Below are positions 1 to 8,035 of a stretch of DNA of 64,000 bases, one piece after another. Below the pieces are notes generated by a model. The model was not told where the DNA came from and ran no database searches. It saw only the letters and a program-made list of their open reading frames with translations. The DNA is taken from NCBI GenBank assembly GCA_021732845.1, contig JAKFUF010000018.1, positions 1 to 64,000 of the forward strand, in the 5' to 3' direction. The DNA comes from Planctomycetaceae bacterium. GTDB taxonomy: Bacteria; Planctomycetota; Planctomycetia; Planctomycetales; Planctomycetaceae. The stretch's first letter is position 1. Every line of letters begins with the position of its first letter. Both the position numbers and the translations under genes were made by a program.

Positions 1-136
1 GAGTTTAAAAGCCACTTTTTCTGCCGCTACCAAGCTTATACCCTGTGAGGGCTTCGTCGAAAGACACAGCCCTTTGCAGGTGACGCTGGTCAGAGCGTCG
101 ACTTCCTGAGAGGGGAGCGAAGGCGGACCAGCACAT
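1..136. other. leader region upstream of 5S rRNA
   Basis: No open frame is convincing here. It holds two small inverted repeats (around 49-75 and 83-100) of the kind seen in rRNA spacers, but it does not match the 3' end of 23S rRNA as I know it. It is probably spacer or processing leader for the 5S gene. Whether a 23S gene lies just outside the window cannot be seen. Confidence 0.3.
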
Positions 137-247
137 TTCCGGTGAGCATATCTGGAAGGTCACACTCGTTCCCATTCCGAACACGACCGTTAAGCTTCCA
201 GAGCCGATGATAGTGCCTACCAGTGCGAAAGTAGGTTATTGCCGGAA
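137..247 (+). rRNA. 5S ribosomal RNA
   Basis: The segment carries the 5S signature: loop B/C text cccattccgaacacg, the ttaagc and gccgatgata elements, and gaaagtagg near the 3' end. The ends ttccgg and ccggaa pair as helix I. Length is about 111 nt, normal for 5S. An intrinsic terminator follows at once, so this looks like the end of a transcription unit. Exact ends are approximate by a few bases. Confidence 0.9.
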
Positions 248-257
248 TCATTCACGA

Positions 258-296
258 AACCTCCTCGTTGACAACTGTCGGCGAGGGGGTTTTTGC
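258..296 (+). terminator. intrinsic terminator after 5S rRNA
   Basis: An inverted repeat (cctcctcg with cgaggggg) is followed by a run of T, 10 nt after the 5S 3' end. This is a standard rho-independent terminator arrangement. Confidence 0.75.
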
Positions 297-690
297 GTTT
301 GGCCGGGCTTGGCCGATGGCACAGCGGGTTGTGGGCGATACGGAATACTCACTGGCTCGGGCCGAGAGCTGGATGAGCAAGTCGTGTTGCTTCTGAAGCA
401 CCGCAGGACGGTGCGGCATGATCATGAACCGGAGGACCACCAGCGGAGATGGAACGAGCGCCAAATTTCCCCCTCTGGCCTCGTCCAAAAAGTTCCTGGA
501 AAGTCGCTTCCGGCTCGTTCGGGCACTTTCAGTTTCGGACGACGGACCTGTATGATCGAAAGGAGAGTGACCGGGCTGGATGCGAAGGCGGGGCGGCATC
601 CGTGGCACGGGGGATGGAATTGCGGCTGCCCACAAGTCCGCGCGGCGATTCGCGATTTGCCGCGTTGAGATACTCGGAGTGTGATGCGTC
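297..690. other. non-coding gap, nothing recognised
   Basis: About 390 bases between the 5S terminator and the next gene. Open frames exist on both strands but have no family resemblance and overlap the rRNA. The promoter of the next gene should lie here. I see no strong -35/-10 pair. Confidence 0.4.
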
Positions 691-2259
691 ATGCTGGATC
701 ATGCCGGTCTGCTGGCCCGCTATGTTGGACACCGGGTCTGCGTGACGCTCTATGGGCAGAACAAGGTCTGGGGCCGCGTGGCCAATGTGTGCCACGACAG
801 CATGCGGCTGGTCGACACCTCAGTGGTCAACGAACTGGACGAACAGGAGTGGATGAACCACAGCCTGTATGCCGACGACGGCGATTCGCCGCATGTCCGC
901 TACTCCGAGACGGTGGTCCAGCTCAACCATATTGTGTCGATCACCTGCGTTGACACCATTGCCGCCCCGAGCGAGTCGGAGTCGACCGAGACCGAGGTGC
1001 TGCTGACGGTGCCTGAGCCACGACGGCTGGAGACGAATGTGGCGTCGGTCCTGCGGGATCCTTCTCGCGAAACAGGCGATGGGTTTGAGCCCTACGCCGA
1101 GCAACTGGCGGGTCACGAACGGATCGTGCTGGAAGTGGATGTGGGCCTCTTGCCGTTGGTGCGGTCGGGCACGCGTTCCGGATCGGGGCCGCTGGGTGCC
1201 GAAGCCTCGGCGCTGTCGCTACGGCTGGAGCCGATTCGCCGTAGTCTGGCCCGCGACTTCGGTGTCTGGCTGCCGCCGATCCGCATTCAAGACTGTGTCA
1301 TGGCCCGCACCGGTGAATACCGCATCCTGCTGATGGGCAACGAAGTCCTGCGGTCGGTCATCCCACCCAAATGCAATTTGTGCTTCGACCTGAACTCGAC
1401 TCTGGCCGAGGCTCTGGGAGGCGATGCCCGCGCCGATGCCCATTGGGTGCCGGCGGAAGAGATCGAACCCGGCAGTGGCTTCCGCATGGCCATCGTGGAT
1501 GGACTGGAGGTGCTGATCCATCAGTTGACGACTGTCGTGCAGGCCCACGCGGATGAACTGCTCAGCCTGGAAGATGTGAGGCGGATGGTGGACCGCACGC
1601 GGTCAGTTGCCCCCACCGTGGTGGAAGAAATCTTCCCGCATGCGATGTCTCTGGGTGTGCTGCGCCGGATTCTGGGGCTTCTGCTGGCCGAGCGCGTGCC
1701 CATTCGGAACCTGATTCGGATCCTGGAAAGCCTCGCCTCCGCGTCGCGCCTGGCGACCCGCGAGGTCGAAGAGTTGACGAGCCGCGTCCGAGCCGACCTC
1801 GGGTGGGATCTGTGTGGCCCGTTCCTGCGCGTGCCGGGGAGAATGCCAGCCCTCGTGCTGGATGCGGCCGTCGAACAGACGCTCTGGCGCAGTGTCCGTG
1901 GCACACGCTTGATCGTGGCTCTGGATGTGCTGGAGGCGCTGAGCCAGCGGGTCCGCGCCGAATGGCGGCTGGCGAATACCGCCATTCCCCTCGTGGTCGA
2001 CCCCCTGCTCCGCCGCCCCCTCCGCGATGCCCTGGTCCGCTGCCTGCCCGAACTGACCGTGCTCGCCTACAACGAGATCCCCTCACAGGTGGCGATCGAA
2101 ACCCAGTCGGTACTCACCCTGAACACCGCTGAGCCAATGTCGCAAGACTCCGCGGGCTGGATGGGCCTGATGGCCCCGGAGACCATGGCCAGCTTCAAAG
2201 AGGTCCCCCACTTCGCCCACGGGCCGCGGGACCATTCGACGGAGACGGCGGCTTCATAA
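691..2259 (+). CDS. soluble FlhA C-domain-like protein with Sm-like N-terminus
   Basis: A protein of 522 aa. Residues about 145-500 read like the cytoplasmic domain of FlhA/SctV (FHIPEP), the export-gate protein of flagellar and type III secretion. GVWLPPIRIQD is followed by EYRILLMGNEV, then HADELLSLEDVRRMVD, VPIRNLIRILESLA and a C-terminal domain. The seven or eight N-terminal membrane helices of real FlhA are absent, so the protein should be soluble. Residues 5-90 (ARYVGHRVCVTLYG and following) have the beta pattern of an Sm-like fold. The ATG at 691 has GGAG 12 bases upstream. A function in secretion is not shown; it may be a repurposed domain. Confidence 0.75.
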   Translation: MLDHAGLLARYVGHRVCVTLYGQNKVWGRVANVCHDSMRLVDTSVVNELDEQEWMNHSLYADDGDSPHVRYSETVVQLNHIVSITCVDTIAAPSESESTETEVLLTVPEPRRLETNVASVLRDPSRETGDGFEPYAEQLAGHERIVLEVDVGLLPLVRSGTRSGSGPLGAEASALSLRLEPIRRSLARDFGVWLPPIRIQDCVMARTGEYRILLMGNEVLRSVIPPKCNLCFDLNSTLAEALGGDARADAHWVPAEEIEPGSGFRMAIVDGLEVLIHQLTTVVQAHADELLSLEDVRRMVDRTRSVAPTVVEEIFPHAMSLGVLRRILGLLLAERVPIRNLIRILESLASASRLATREVEELTSRVRADLGWDLCGPFLRVPGRMPALVLDAAVEQTLWRSVRGTRLIVALDVLEALSQRVRAEWRLANTAIPLVVDPLLRRPLRDALVRCLPELTVLAYNEIPSQVAIETQSVLTLNTAEPMSQDSAGWMGLMAPETMASFKEVPHFAHGPRDHSTETAAS

Positions 2260-2349
2260 CGGCTCCCCTTCCTACACATCAAGGTGAACTGATATCATCT
2301 TTGAGATTGAACGATTGGAACCGCCTTCGTAGCGCAGGGAGTTTGACTG

Positions 2350-3831
2350 ATGCCCGAAGCATTTGAAGCTCGTGACATCAGCCGCCGGCATCTCCTTCAA
2401 GCCGGTGCTGCAGGCGCGGGTGGACTTGCCCTGAACTGGGCGAACGGCACTCCCGTCCATGCTTCTGAAGCGGGCACAGCGTTCGGGCAGGCCAAAGCCT
2501 GCATCCTGCTGTTTCCGTTTGGCTCACCGCCGCAGCACGAGACGTTTGACCCCAAGCCCGATGCGCCCACCGAGATTCAGGGTGAACTGAAGTCGATCGA
2601 CAGCAGCCTGCCGGGCGTCCAGGTGGGCGAACTGATGCCCAAGACAGCCCGCGTGGTCGATCGGCTGACGATCGTCAGGTCGATGTCGCACCCCTACCCG
2701 CTGCATGGCGTGGCTTACGCCCTGACCGGGATGCCGACGTACACGCCCGAGATTGAAGCCCGCCCGCGCGATCCGCAGCACTGGCCGTATATCGGCTCGA
2801 TTGTGCAATACTTTGCCGACCAAAAGGCCGGCCGCGAGGCGGTTGTGCCACGGCATATCGGTCTTCCCTGGCCGCTGAATTCACGCGTGGAAGACAATTC
2901 GCTGCTGGCTGGTCCGTACGCGGCCTTCCTCGGCCAGTCGTATGACCCGGTCTGGGCCGATTTTGAAGGCAAGGCGACCACCATTGCCCCCAAGCTGAGC
3001 GATGGGCAGAGCAAGGAATTTCTTGACCCCTACTGTGGCGTGGAGCCCGAAAGCCTGTTCACCTTCCGCGGTGCGGGAACGCTCCTCGAGGCGATGACCC
3101 CCGACCGCATGCAGCGGCGGCAGTCGCTGTTGGGCCGGCTGGATGACGGCACAAATGTGCCTGCCAGCCTCGCCGCCCGTGTGCAGGCCTACTACCAGAA
3201 CCGCAGCACTGCGATGTCTCTGGTCTTGTCCGACGAAGTCCGTCAGGCACTCGACATCCGCCGCGAACCGACAGCCCTCCGCGAACGCTATGGGCAGACG
3301 TTGTTCGGCCAGTCGTGTCTGGCGGCCCGCCGCCTGGTCGAGGCCGGCAGCCAGTTCGTGACGGTGTTCTGGGATCCGTTCGGCCTCTTCGGCGGCGGCG
3401 CGTGGGACACCCACGCCAACCATTACCCGAGGCTCAAACAGGAACTGATGCCCGGCTTCGACCCGGCCTACGCCGCGTTGATCACCGACTTGGAAGACCG
3501 GGGGATGCTCGATTCCACACTCGTTGTCTGGATGAGCGAACACGGCCGAACGCCGCAAATCGACTCGAAGCCGAAGGGGGCCGGGCGGCATCACTGGTCG
3601 CGCGTGTATTCAGCGGCTCTGGCTGGCGGTGGCTCGCGCCGCGGCGCAGTGGTCGGCCGCAGCGACAAGAACGGCGGCGATGTGCTGGAGACGCCGGTCT
3701 CTCCCAAAGACCTGCAGGCGACGATGTACCACCTGCTGGGGATTTCGCCCGAAGCCACGGTTCCTGATCGGTTGGGTCGGCCGTACACGATCGCGGGTGA
3801 AGGCCGCGTGCGGTACGAATTAATTGGGTGA
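2350..3831 (+). CDS. DUF1501 family protein, Tat-exported
   Basis: A protein of 493 aa of the DUF1501 type, an alkaline-phosphatase/sulfatase-like fold abundant in planctomycetes. A twin-arginine signal is visible at residues 11-30 (SRRHLLQAGAAGAGG), so the product should be exported folded. Conserved family text includes the MPKTARVVDRLTIVRSMSHP region, GGAWDTHANH and VWMSEHGRTP, whose Asp and His residues resemble the metal-binding motifs of the superfamily. DUF1501 genes often sit beside cytochrome/DUF1549/DUF1553 genes; here the latter is at 8036. Substrate unknown. Confidence 0.9.
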   Translation: MPEAFEARDISRRHLLQAGAAGAGGLALNWANGTPVHASEAGTAFGQAKACILLFPFGSPPQHETFDPKPDAPTEIQGELKSIDSSLPGVQVGELMPKTARVVDRLTIVRSMSHPYPLHGVAYALTGMPTYTPEIEARPRDPQHWPYIGSIVQYFADQKAGREAVVPRHIGLPWPLNSRVEDNSLLAGPYAAFLGQSYDPVWADFEGKATTIAPKLSDGQSKEFLDPYCGVEPESLFTFRGAGTLLEAMTPDRMQRRQSLLGRLDDGTNVPASLAARVQAYYQNRSTAMSLVLSDEVRQALDIRREPTALRERYGQTLFGQSCLAARRLVEAGSQFVTVFWDPFGLFGGGAWDTHANHYPRLKQELMPGFDPAYAALITDLEDRGMLDSTLVVWMSEHGRTPQIDSKPKGAGRHHWSRVYSAALAGGGSRRGAVVGRSDKNGGDVLETPVSPKDLQATMYHLLGISPEATVPDRLGRPYTIAGEGRVRYELIG

Positions 3832-3869
3832 GAGTCGCTGGAGACTGGGGGCGCTGAAAGTTGCCGAGT

Positions 3870-3900
3870 CACTCCGTGACTCGACCCCGGTCACGGAGTG
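3870..3900. terminator. bidirectional hairpin between convergent genes
   Basis: A perfect 11-bp inverted repeat, cactccgtgac with gtcacggagtg, has a 9-nt loop in the 75-bp gap between the convergent genes ending at 3831 and 3907. There is no T-run, so terminator is the likely but not certain role. A smaller nested palindrome, gagtca/tgactc, could form instead. Confidence 0.5.
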
Positions 3901-3906
3901 GCCAGC

Positions 3907-4716
3907 CTACATCCAGTTCGGCCGTCGTTTCTCCAGAAACGCCTGCAGCCCTTCGCGTGCTTCGGCATGACCGCGTGCCGCTGCCGATTGCAGCGCGGCA
4001 GCCTCCAGCAGCGGTGGCAGGGCTGTACCCGCACTCGCCCGCCACTGCGCCTTGGTAATCTTTAACGCTTCGGGAGCACCCGTCCGCAGCGAAGCCCGTA
4101 TCGCTTCGACAGCGGTGGGCAACTCCTCGGGCGGCGTGACCTGATGACAGACGCCGCGTTGTGCGGCGGTTTGGGCATCCCACGACTGTCCCGACAACAG
4201 CAGATGCCCCGCCGCGCCGAAGCCGACACGTTGAACAAGCAGCGGCGTGACGATCGATGCGGTGATCCCCCGCTGTGGCTCAGGCAATGTGAACGTGGCC
4301 GCCGTGCTGGCGAGGACCATGTCACATGCCAGAACCAACCCCATACCTCCGGCGACCACCGGCCCCTGAACAGCGGCGACAGTGGGCACCGGCACCGACC
4401 AAATGGCGGAGACGACCTCGGCATAGAGCTTGGAGTCTGAGAGCCACAGCGACTCGGCGTGGGGGTCGGTCGCCGTGGCCTGCATTTCGCCCAGGTCCAT
4501 CCCGGCACAGAACACCGGACCTTCTGCGGCGATGAACAGCCCTCGTAGCCCCGGTTCATCGGCTACGGAAGCCAATGCCGCGCGAAGCTCCCGCAGCATT
4601 TCCCGCGTCAACGCATTCCGCTTGTGCCCCCGCGTTAATGTCAACGTGGCAAACACGTGCTGGTCATCCCAGTCGACACGAAGATCCGGCATGGTGCAAA
4701 TAATTCCATGACTCAA
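3907..4716 (-). CDS. enoyl-CoA hydratase/isomerase family protein
   Basis: About 260 aa, the usual crotonase length. Both oxyanion-hole segments are visible: EGPVFCAGMDLGEM around residue 66 and VQGPVVAGGMGLVLACD around 120, followed by LPEPQRGI at the position of the substrate-pocket loop. Crotonases hydrate, isomerise or cleave acyl-CoA thioesters in the cytoplasm. Neighbours give no pathway. The start may be the ATG at 4692 (MPDLRVD), since the first eight residues are not family-like. Confidence 0.85.
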   Translation of the reverse strand: MSHGIICTMPDLRVDWDDQHVFATLTLTRGHKRNALTREMLRELRAALASVADEPGLRGLFIAAEGPVFCAGMDLGEMQATATDPHAESLWLSDSKLYAEVVSAIWSVPVPTVAAVQGPVVAGGMGLVLACDMVLASTAATFTLPEPQRGITASIVTPLLVQRVGFGAAGHLLLSGQSWDAQTAAQRGVCHQVTPPEELPTAVEAIRASLRTGAPEALKITKAQWRASAGTALPPLLEAAALQSAAARGHAEAREGLQAFLEKRRPNWM

Positions 4717-4754
4717 CGAAGTGATGCCCCCCCGCTGTCAAGCCTGTGTTTTTG

Positions 4755-4860
4755 CCCCCCACCGAGTTCATCTCGGTGGTTGCCGGGCCTATGCACTACG
4801 GGCGCGTGGTTTTCGTAGTGCAAAGGCCCGACCCCACCCCGACAAGCGAGGTGGGGTCAA
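4755..4860. repeat. intergenic triple stem-loop repeat, copy 1
   Basis: Three successive inverted repeats: ccaccgag/ctcggtgg (4760-4780), gggcct..tgcactacg with cgtagtgca..aggccc (4787-4829), and gaccccacc/ggtggggtc (4831-4859). The core ccccaccgagtt.atctcg followed by gccgggcct.tgcac recurs at 6322-6365. This looks like a dispersed palindromic (REP-type) element between genes. It could also end transcription of the leftward gene upstream. Confidence 0.6.
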
Positions 4861-4867
4861 ATTCAGC

Positions 4868-6082
4868 TCATTGGGCATTCGCTTTCACCCACCGAGCCAG
4901 CACATCTGCCGCAGAGGATTTGTCATCCGCAGGCCGGTCGACAAGGTACAGGTGCTGCGCATGGACCAAGGTCCGGACCAACTCATCGCGCGGCCCCTTG
5001 GTCTCCGGGGCGGCCACCGCAGGATGGATCACCAGGCAATCCCATTCTTGATGCCCAAAGCTGAGTGACCAGTTCATGATCCACGAGTACGACTTCACAA
5101 ACGATTCGTCCCCCGCATCCGCGGCTTCGCGTGGCACCGAGATGACCACCAGATTCGGGGCCAGTTTGCGAACCTTGGCGTTGGCCTCCACCTCCAGTTC
5201 TTCCACCTTTTTCCCTGCCGTCTCCCAGACTGTCACCTCGACCTTGACGTCAGGATCAATCTGCTGCAACGCGGGAAGAATCAATTTGTCGTAGGGTGTC
5301 ATGGCCAGCACGCGGACGGGCTTCTTTTCTTTGAGGAGCGCCAACGTCTTCTTCAGAGCGGGTACGGGCGGCGGCACATCGGCCAGGGAGACGCTCTTGC
5401 CCGCAATGGTTTTGCAGAGTTCTTCGGCCATCAGCTTGTGGCCGGCCATGTTGGGATGAATCGCATCGCTCAGCGTCAGTCGCCACTTCCAGGCATCGCT
5501 TTTTCGCTGGGCTTCACCCGCCGCATACTGATCGCAGACCGGCGCGTTGAGTTCCTTGGCAACCTTTCGCAACCCCTCGCAGTACAACTCCAGCTTGGTG
5601 CGCGGACGATCACCGGTGTCGATCACCGCGTTGGGGGTGCATAGCACAACCTGGGCATTGATCGCCCGGCAGCGGGCAATGATCTCCGCCAGGTTCTTCT
5701 GGTACGTCTCCAGCGGAACACGTGTCATGTCATTGAGCCCGAAGCTCACGGTGACGAGGTTCGGCTTCTTCTCGAGCACATCCTTGTCGAGTCGATCAAG
5801 TCCATTCACGGTCGTATGCCCGCTGATGCCGGCGTTGATCACGGTCACATTGGCGTTGGGATGCAGCTTCTTGAGCCCGATTTCCAGCATCTCCGGATAG
5901 GCCCGCCATCCGCCGGTGTGGTAATAGACCCCAGTCACGCTGTCCCCGAGACAAACGATTGTCTGTGGCTTGGAGAAGTCGAGAAGAGCTTTTGCCGGCT
6001 CGTCCGCAGCCAGCGCCGCCGCCGAAAAAAATGCAACAAAAATTGCCACCAGACGACAGGATTGAAGCAACAGGCTGGACAT
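4868..6082 (-). CDS. secreted SGNH/GDSL hydrolase
   Basis: A GDSL-type hydrolase of 404 aa. The chosen start is the ATG at 6082, which gives a clean signal peptide (MSSLLLQSCRLVAIFVAFF then AAALAA). An upstream in-frame ATG at 6160 adds 26 unlikely residues. Block I is VCLGDSVTG with the catalytic Ser, block III is FGLNDM, and block V is SDAIHPNMAGH with the catalytic Asp/His. The N-terminal 230 residues are the hydrolase. The rest is a second alpha/beta domain, also periplasmic, of unknown role. SGNH enzymes cleave esters of lipids or carbohydrates. Confidence 0.85.
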   Translation of the reverse strand: MSSLLLQSCRLVAIFVAFFSAAALAADEPAKALLDFSKPQTIVCLGDSVTGVYYHTGGWRAYPEMLEIGLKKLHPNANVTVINAGISGHTTVNGLDRLDKDVLEKKPNLVTVSFGLNDMTRVPLETYQKNLAEIIARCRAINAQVVLCTPNAVIDTGDRPRTKLELYCEGLRKVAKELNAPVCDQYAAGEAQRKSDAWKWRLTLSDAIHPNMAGHKLMAEELCKTIAGKSVSLADVPPPVPALKKTLALLKEKKPVRVLAMTPYDKLILPALQQIDPDVKVEVTVWETAGKKVEELEVEANAKVRKLAPNLVVISVPREAADAGDESFVKSYSWIMNWSLSFGHQEWDCLVIHPAVAAPETKGPRDELVRTLVHAQHLYLVDRPADDKSSAADVLARWVKANAQ

Positions 6083-6285
6083 ATGTGACTCAGGGATACA
6101 GCTCAGGATGGGTGATTCCAATGTGCGTGCATTGTGCACCGCCGTAGGGCATTTTGCCATTGATCCAACGCGACAGTCTTGAAGTTGTGAATTTCCAAAA
6201 AATCAGCCGGAACGCGTTGGCCATTGTTTGCGTCCGGTTCCTGGATGTGGTGCACGGGAACTGTCGACCGAAACTGGACACGAAG

Positions 6286-6380
6286 GCGTGTGGTTTTCGT
6301 GGAGCGTCAGTTGTTCCTGCCTCCCCACCGAGTTTATCTCGCTGCTCGCCGGGCCTTTGCACCACGGACATCCGCGCCAC
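6286..6380. repeat. intergenic palindromic repeat, copy 2 (degenerate)
   Basis: Shares ccccaccgagtt.atctcg, gccgggcct.tgcac.acg and gtggttttcgt with the copy at 4755-4860, but the pieces are rearranged and the stems imperfect. It lies in the 440-bp gap between the hydrolase (starts 6082) and the next gene. That gap also holds an A/T-rich stretch (6415-6450) and a TTGACT hexamer at 6451 that may belong to the downstream promoter. Confidence 0.5.
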
Positions 6381-6526
6381 GCGGACAATCGCACCCAGTC
6401 TCCAGAATCCACTGTTTTGATATTTTTGCAGCAAAAATGTATTTTACATATTGACTGTCACGGATTGCAGCGGTACTGTGATGTACACATTTGTGTATTA
6501 TCCTGCTGTGCGTGCGGAGACAGGTC

Positions 6527-7939
6527 GTGAACGGTTGCAACCAGGATTCGGCGGCGGCGGTTTCGGAGGGGTTGGCGGGAGCGGGTGTGTCCCCGGAACA
6601 GCACGTGGCGGAGGGCCGTGCGCGGAAAGCGCGCAATGACTGCCAGGTCACGGATCTGCAGATCCATGTCTCGATCGTGTCGCACATGGGGGTGCTGACG
6701 CATGTGGCTCTGGCACTGGGAATCCGCCTGCCGGAGCTTTACAGGCGGATCGAGCGCGCTCCGCAACTGCGCGCGTGCCGGGACGCCGCACGGGCCAGCC
6801 TGGTCAGCGTCGCCTGGGACCAGCTCGGAAAAGCCATGGAGGCCAAGGCCCGCTGGGCGACCCTGTTTGTGCTGAGCCACCACTCGGGAACCGAACCCAA
6901 CGAGTCGTTCGCTCACGGCCCCCATGAGCCCCAGGAAGCCATCGATCCAGAAGAGTTTGAGCTGGCGGCCAGATATGCCGAACTGCGTCATGGCGTGCTG
7001 ACAGACAAGATCCAACTGCCGCCCGCGCCGCCTGTCTCGGAAGCGGAAGTCGCAGCGGAACCGGTCGCCGGCGAAGACGCACGGACCGAACTGGCCGCGC
7101 CGCCTGTCGTGGAATCGGAACCGCGGGCCGACGCACAATTCAAGATGACCAATCAGCCGGCGGACGTTAGTCCCCGGTTCCAAGAGATATTCGGGAATGG
7201 CCATGTCGATGAACCGGACGCTAAGGCGTGCCGGCTGAATTTGGGACGGGAAGCCCGTCCACCGGCCGCGCCGCCTGTCGTGGAATCGGAACCGCGGGCC
7301 GACGCACAATTCAAGATGACCAATCAGCCGGCGGACGTGAGTCCCCGGTTCCAAGAGATATTCGAGAATGGCCATGTCGACGAACCGGACGCTAAGGCGT
7401 GCCGGCTGATTTTGGAACGGGAAGCCCGTCCACCGGCCGCGCCGCCTGTCGTGGAATCGAAACCGCGAGCAAACGCACAATTCAAGATGACCAATCAGCC
7501 GGCGGACGTGAGTCCCCGGTTCCAAGAGATATTCGAGAATGGCCATGTTGACGAACCGGACGCTAAGGCGTGCCGGCTGATTTTGGAACGGGAAGCCCGT
7601 CCACTGGCCGCGCCGCCTGTCTCAGAAGACGGCCATGTCAACAAACCCGACGTTGATGAGTTCCGGCGGCTCCTGGACACGGAGAAGTGCCCGCCTGCCC
7701 GCCGCGCCGCCTGTCTCGGAAGCGGACCCAACGGGCAAGATGTCATCAGGCAACCCAAAGGCGTGCAGGAGAGAAGCGGTTCCAAGGCCCGGTGCCGGCA
7801 AGCGGCATCGATCGGTAAGCCACGCACCCCGGAGCTGACGCCACCGGGCTCGCTTGTGTTGATTTTGGAAATGCGCAACCTTAAAAGCGACGCACTGGGT
7901 TACTGCTCGATGGCTTCGCCCTCATCAAAAACTGGATAG
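6527..7939 (+). CDS. HTH/TerS-like protein with tandem repeats
   Basis: Unknown protein of 470 aa. The GTG at 6527 is chosen for GGAG 7 bases upstream; earlier GTG/TTG codons exist. Roughly residues 40-120 resemble the helix-turn-helix part of phage small terminases or HTH regulators: HMGVLTHVALALGIRLPELY, then RACRDAARASLVSVAWDQL. Residues about 190-360 are three near-identical 57-residue repeats (AAPPVVESEPRADAQFKMTN, then DVSPRFQEIFENGHVDEPDA). The tail loses repeat character. No phage genes surround it, so it may be a domesticated or stand-alone gene. Function unknown. Confidence 0.6.
   Translation: MNGCNQDSAAAVSEGLAGAGVSPEQHVAEGRARKARNDCQVTDLQIHVSIVSHMGVLTHVALALGIRLPELYRRIERAPQLRACRDAARASLVSVAWDQLGKAMEAKARWATLFVLSHHSGTEPNESFAHGPHEPQEAIDPEEFELAARYAELRHGVLTDKIQLPPAPPVSEAEVAAEPVAGEDARTELAAPPVVESEPRADAQFKMTNQPADVSPRFQEIFGNGHVDEPDAKACRLNLGREARPPAAPPVVESEPRADAQFKMTNQPADVSPRFQEIFENGHVDEPDAKACRLILEREARPPAAPPVVESKPRANAQFKMTNQPADVSPRFQEIFENGHVDEPDAKACRLILEREARPLAAPPVSEDGHVNKPDVDEFRRLLDTEKCPPARRAACLGSGPNGQDVIRQPKGVQERSGSKARCRQAASIGKPRTPELTPPGSLVLILEMRNLKSDALGYCSMASPSSKTG
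7093..7605 (+). repeat. three 171-bp tandem repeats inside the 6527 gene
   Basis: Units 7093-7263, 7264-7434 and 7435-7605 are almost identical, and a fourth begins at 7606 but diverges after about 16 bases. The period is 57 codons, so copy number can change without shifting frame. Synonymous and non-synonymous differences are few, which points to recent duplication. Confidence 0.9.
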
Positions 7940-8035
7940 CCCTGGATCGATTCCCCTTTTAGCGGCGCGTGATTTGCGGCAGTTCCCTATTGGGATACAC
8001 TCAAGGCTTGCGATCAGCAATCTTGGGAGAGCAGC

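Noticed and set aside
207-668. Open frames crossing the 5S rRNA and its terminator
   Set aside because: They overlap a clear 5S gene and have no protein-like features.
7093-7605. CRISPR array
   Set aside because: Repeats are 171 bp without spacers and are coding; no cas genes in the window.
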